Assembly: GCA_963745175.1 (NCBI GenBank)
Contig: CAVUWK010000006.1
Location: forward strand, 372,001-436,000
Direction: 5' to 3'
From: Bog-473 sp963745175
Lineage (GTDB): Bacteria > Actinomycetota > Acidimicrobiia > Acidimicrobiales > RAAP-2
DNA: 64,000 bases
The notes under the pieces were generated by a model. That model ran no database searches and had not been told where the DNA came from. It saw nothing but the letters and a program-made list of their open reading frames with translations. Positions 63,165 to 64,000 of the stretch are shown here, one piece after another (position 1 is the stretch's first letter; every line of letters starts with the position of its first letter). Both the position numbers and the translations under genes were made by a program.

Positions 63165-64000
63165 GCAGTGTGCGGCACTTCGTGCTGCCCGATCTCGGTG
63201 AGGGGCTCATGGAAGCCGACATCGCGGCCTGGCACGTGGCCGCGGGCGATGAGGTGGCGCTGAACCAGGTCCTCGTCGAGGTGGAGACCGAGAAGGCGGT
63301 CGTCGAGCTGCCCAGCCCCTACGCCGGCATTGTCGTCGAGCTCCTGGCCGCGGTGGGGGAGTCGGTCGACGTCGGTTCCCCCCTCATCGCCATCGAGACG
63401 GCGGATGCCGAGCTCGGTGGCGCAGAAGAGAAGGTGCCCATGCTCGTGGGCTATGGCCCGTCGGAAGCGCCGCCGAGCCGCCGGCGCCGTTCCGGCAGTC
63501 GGCACCGCGCCGCCGTCCCGCCCGTCGGGGCTCCCGCTGCTGGCGTCCGGCCGCTCGCGGCGCCACCGGTGCGCTTCATGGCGCGCCAGAGCGGGGTGGA
63601 CCTGGCCGACGTGACCGGCAACGGGCCGGGCGGGATCATCACGCGCGAGGACCTGGCTTCTCATCTCGCAGGGACGCCGGCGCACGGCGAACCGGCGCGG
63701 GAGACGCGGGCTCCGGTGCAGGGTGTCCAGAAGCACATGGCAGAGGCCATGGTCCGTAGCGTGGCCACCGCGCCACAGGCCTGCGTGTTCCTGACCGTGG
63801 ATGCGACGGCCACCGTGCAGCTGGTGGATCGGCTCCGGCAGAACCGCCACTTCGATGGGCTGCACGTGACCACCCTGGCGATCGTGGCCCGCGCCGTGGT
63901 GCTCGCCCTGCGCGACCATCCCGTCCTGAACACGGCCTGGGACGAGGCCACCGCCGAGATCGTGACGAAGCACTACGTGCACCTGGGCGTCGCGGTGGCT
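63161..64000 (+). CDS. pdhC: 2-oxoacid dehydrogenase E2, dihydrolipoamide acyltransferase (runs off the window)
   Basis: ATG 63161 overlaps the E1 beta stop. The first 80 residues are a lipoyl domain with the lipoylated lysine at about residue 45 in VEVETEKAVVELP. After an Arg/Ala/Pro linker comes the peripheral-subunit-binding domain near 128-165 (VRFMARQSGVDLADVTGNG). The catalytic acyltransferase domain begins at about 185 and is cut by the window end. It transfers the acyl group from E1 to CoA. Only one lipoyl domain is present. Confidence 0.92.
   Translation, partial: MSSVRHFVLPDLGEGLMEADIAAWHVAAGDEVALNQVLVEVETEKAVVELPSPYAGIVVELLAAVGESVDVGSPLIAIETADAELGGAEEKVPMLVGYGPSEAPPSRRRRSGSRHRAAVPPVGAPAAGVRPLAAPPVRFMARQSGVDLADVTGNGPGGIITREDLASHLAGTPAHGEPARETRAPVQGVQKHMAEAMVRSVATAPQACVFLTVDATATVQLVDRLRQNRHFDGLHVTTLAIVARAVVLALRDHPVLNTAWDEATAEIVTKHYVHLGVAVA

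Overview
The window is GC-rich, gene-dense DNA from an actinobacterium. Three things point to class Acidimicrobiia by inference: the actinobacterial order uvrC-rapZ-yvcK-gap-pgk-tpiA-secG, a giant DUF3367/AftD-type arabinofuranosyltransferase homologue, and a surface protein with GYWLV..DGGIFSFGD repeats, which I associate with Acidimicrobiia. No rRNA gene or named marker gene fixes the taxon.

Layout. 1-7.7 kb holds envelope glycan genes: a flippase-like membrane protein, a GT4 glycosyltransferase and the convergent AftD-like enzyme. 7.8-28.5 kb is mostly conserved core: a methyltransferase joined in frame to coaE, an SGNH hydrolase, uvrB, a small PH-like protein, a ketosteroid-isomerase homologue, uvrA, a metallophosphoesterase, a cyclic-nucleotide-domain protein, a DUF427 protein, nadA, then the run uvrC-rapZ-yvcK-gap-pgk-tpiA-secG-SBP, with overlapping or close junctions. 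All three UvrABC excinuclease genes lie within 12 kb. whiA, usually found after yvcK, is not there.

A tRNA-Leu(GAG) at 28.6 kb is followed by a broken tyrosine integrase and about 6 kb of accessory DNA. A 12-bp copy of the tRNA 3' end recurs at 34.75 kb. I read this as a small integrated element. It carries a secreted GH76 glycosidase, a pentapeptide-type membrane protein and a small Cys/His protein family with one intact copy, one frameshifted copy and a 3' remnant.

34.8-44.6 kb is mixed accessory DNA: a membrane protein, a secreted protein with a HELNE motif, a frameshifted SRPBCC protein, an F420-type nitroreductase, an isoprenylcysteine-methyltransferase-like protein, an RCC1-repeat lipoprotein divergent from a MarR regulator, and a universal stress protein. 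44.6-53.7 kb holds degradative genes: a SnoaL-like protein, an amidohydrolase, a type-1 solute-binding protein, an alpha/beta hydrolase, a nucleoside hydrolase and an FAD monooxygenase. 53.7-54.5 kb is a hairpin-rich gap. 54.5-64 kb has a GT87 mannosyltransferase-like protein, a tandem Ig-repeat surface protein, a Ku protein and the start of a 2-oxoacid dehydrogenase operon (E1 alpha, E1 beta, E2 running off the end).

At least six genes need a one-base correction to be read in full: tpiA, the integrase, the pentapeptide gene, one Cys/His paralogue, the SRPBCC gene and the Ig-repeat gene. Most need one base added. The lesions could be assembly errors or, in the island, real decay. The most informative regulatory find is the RCC1/marR intergenic region: two back-to-back promoters, both apparently giving leaderless mRNAs, share one 17-bp palindrome.
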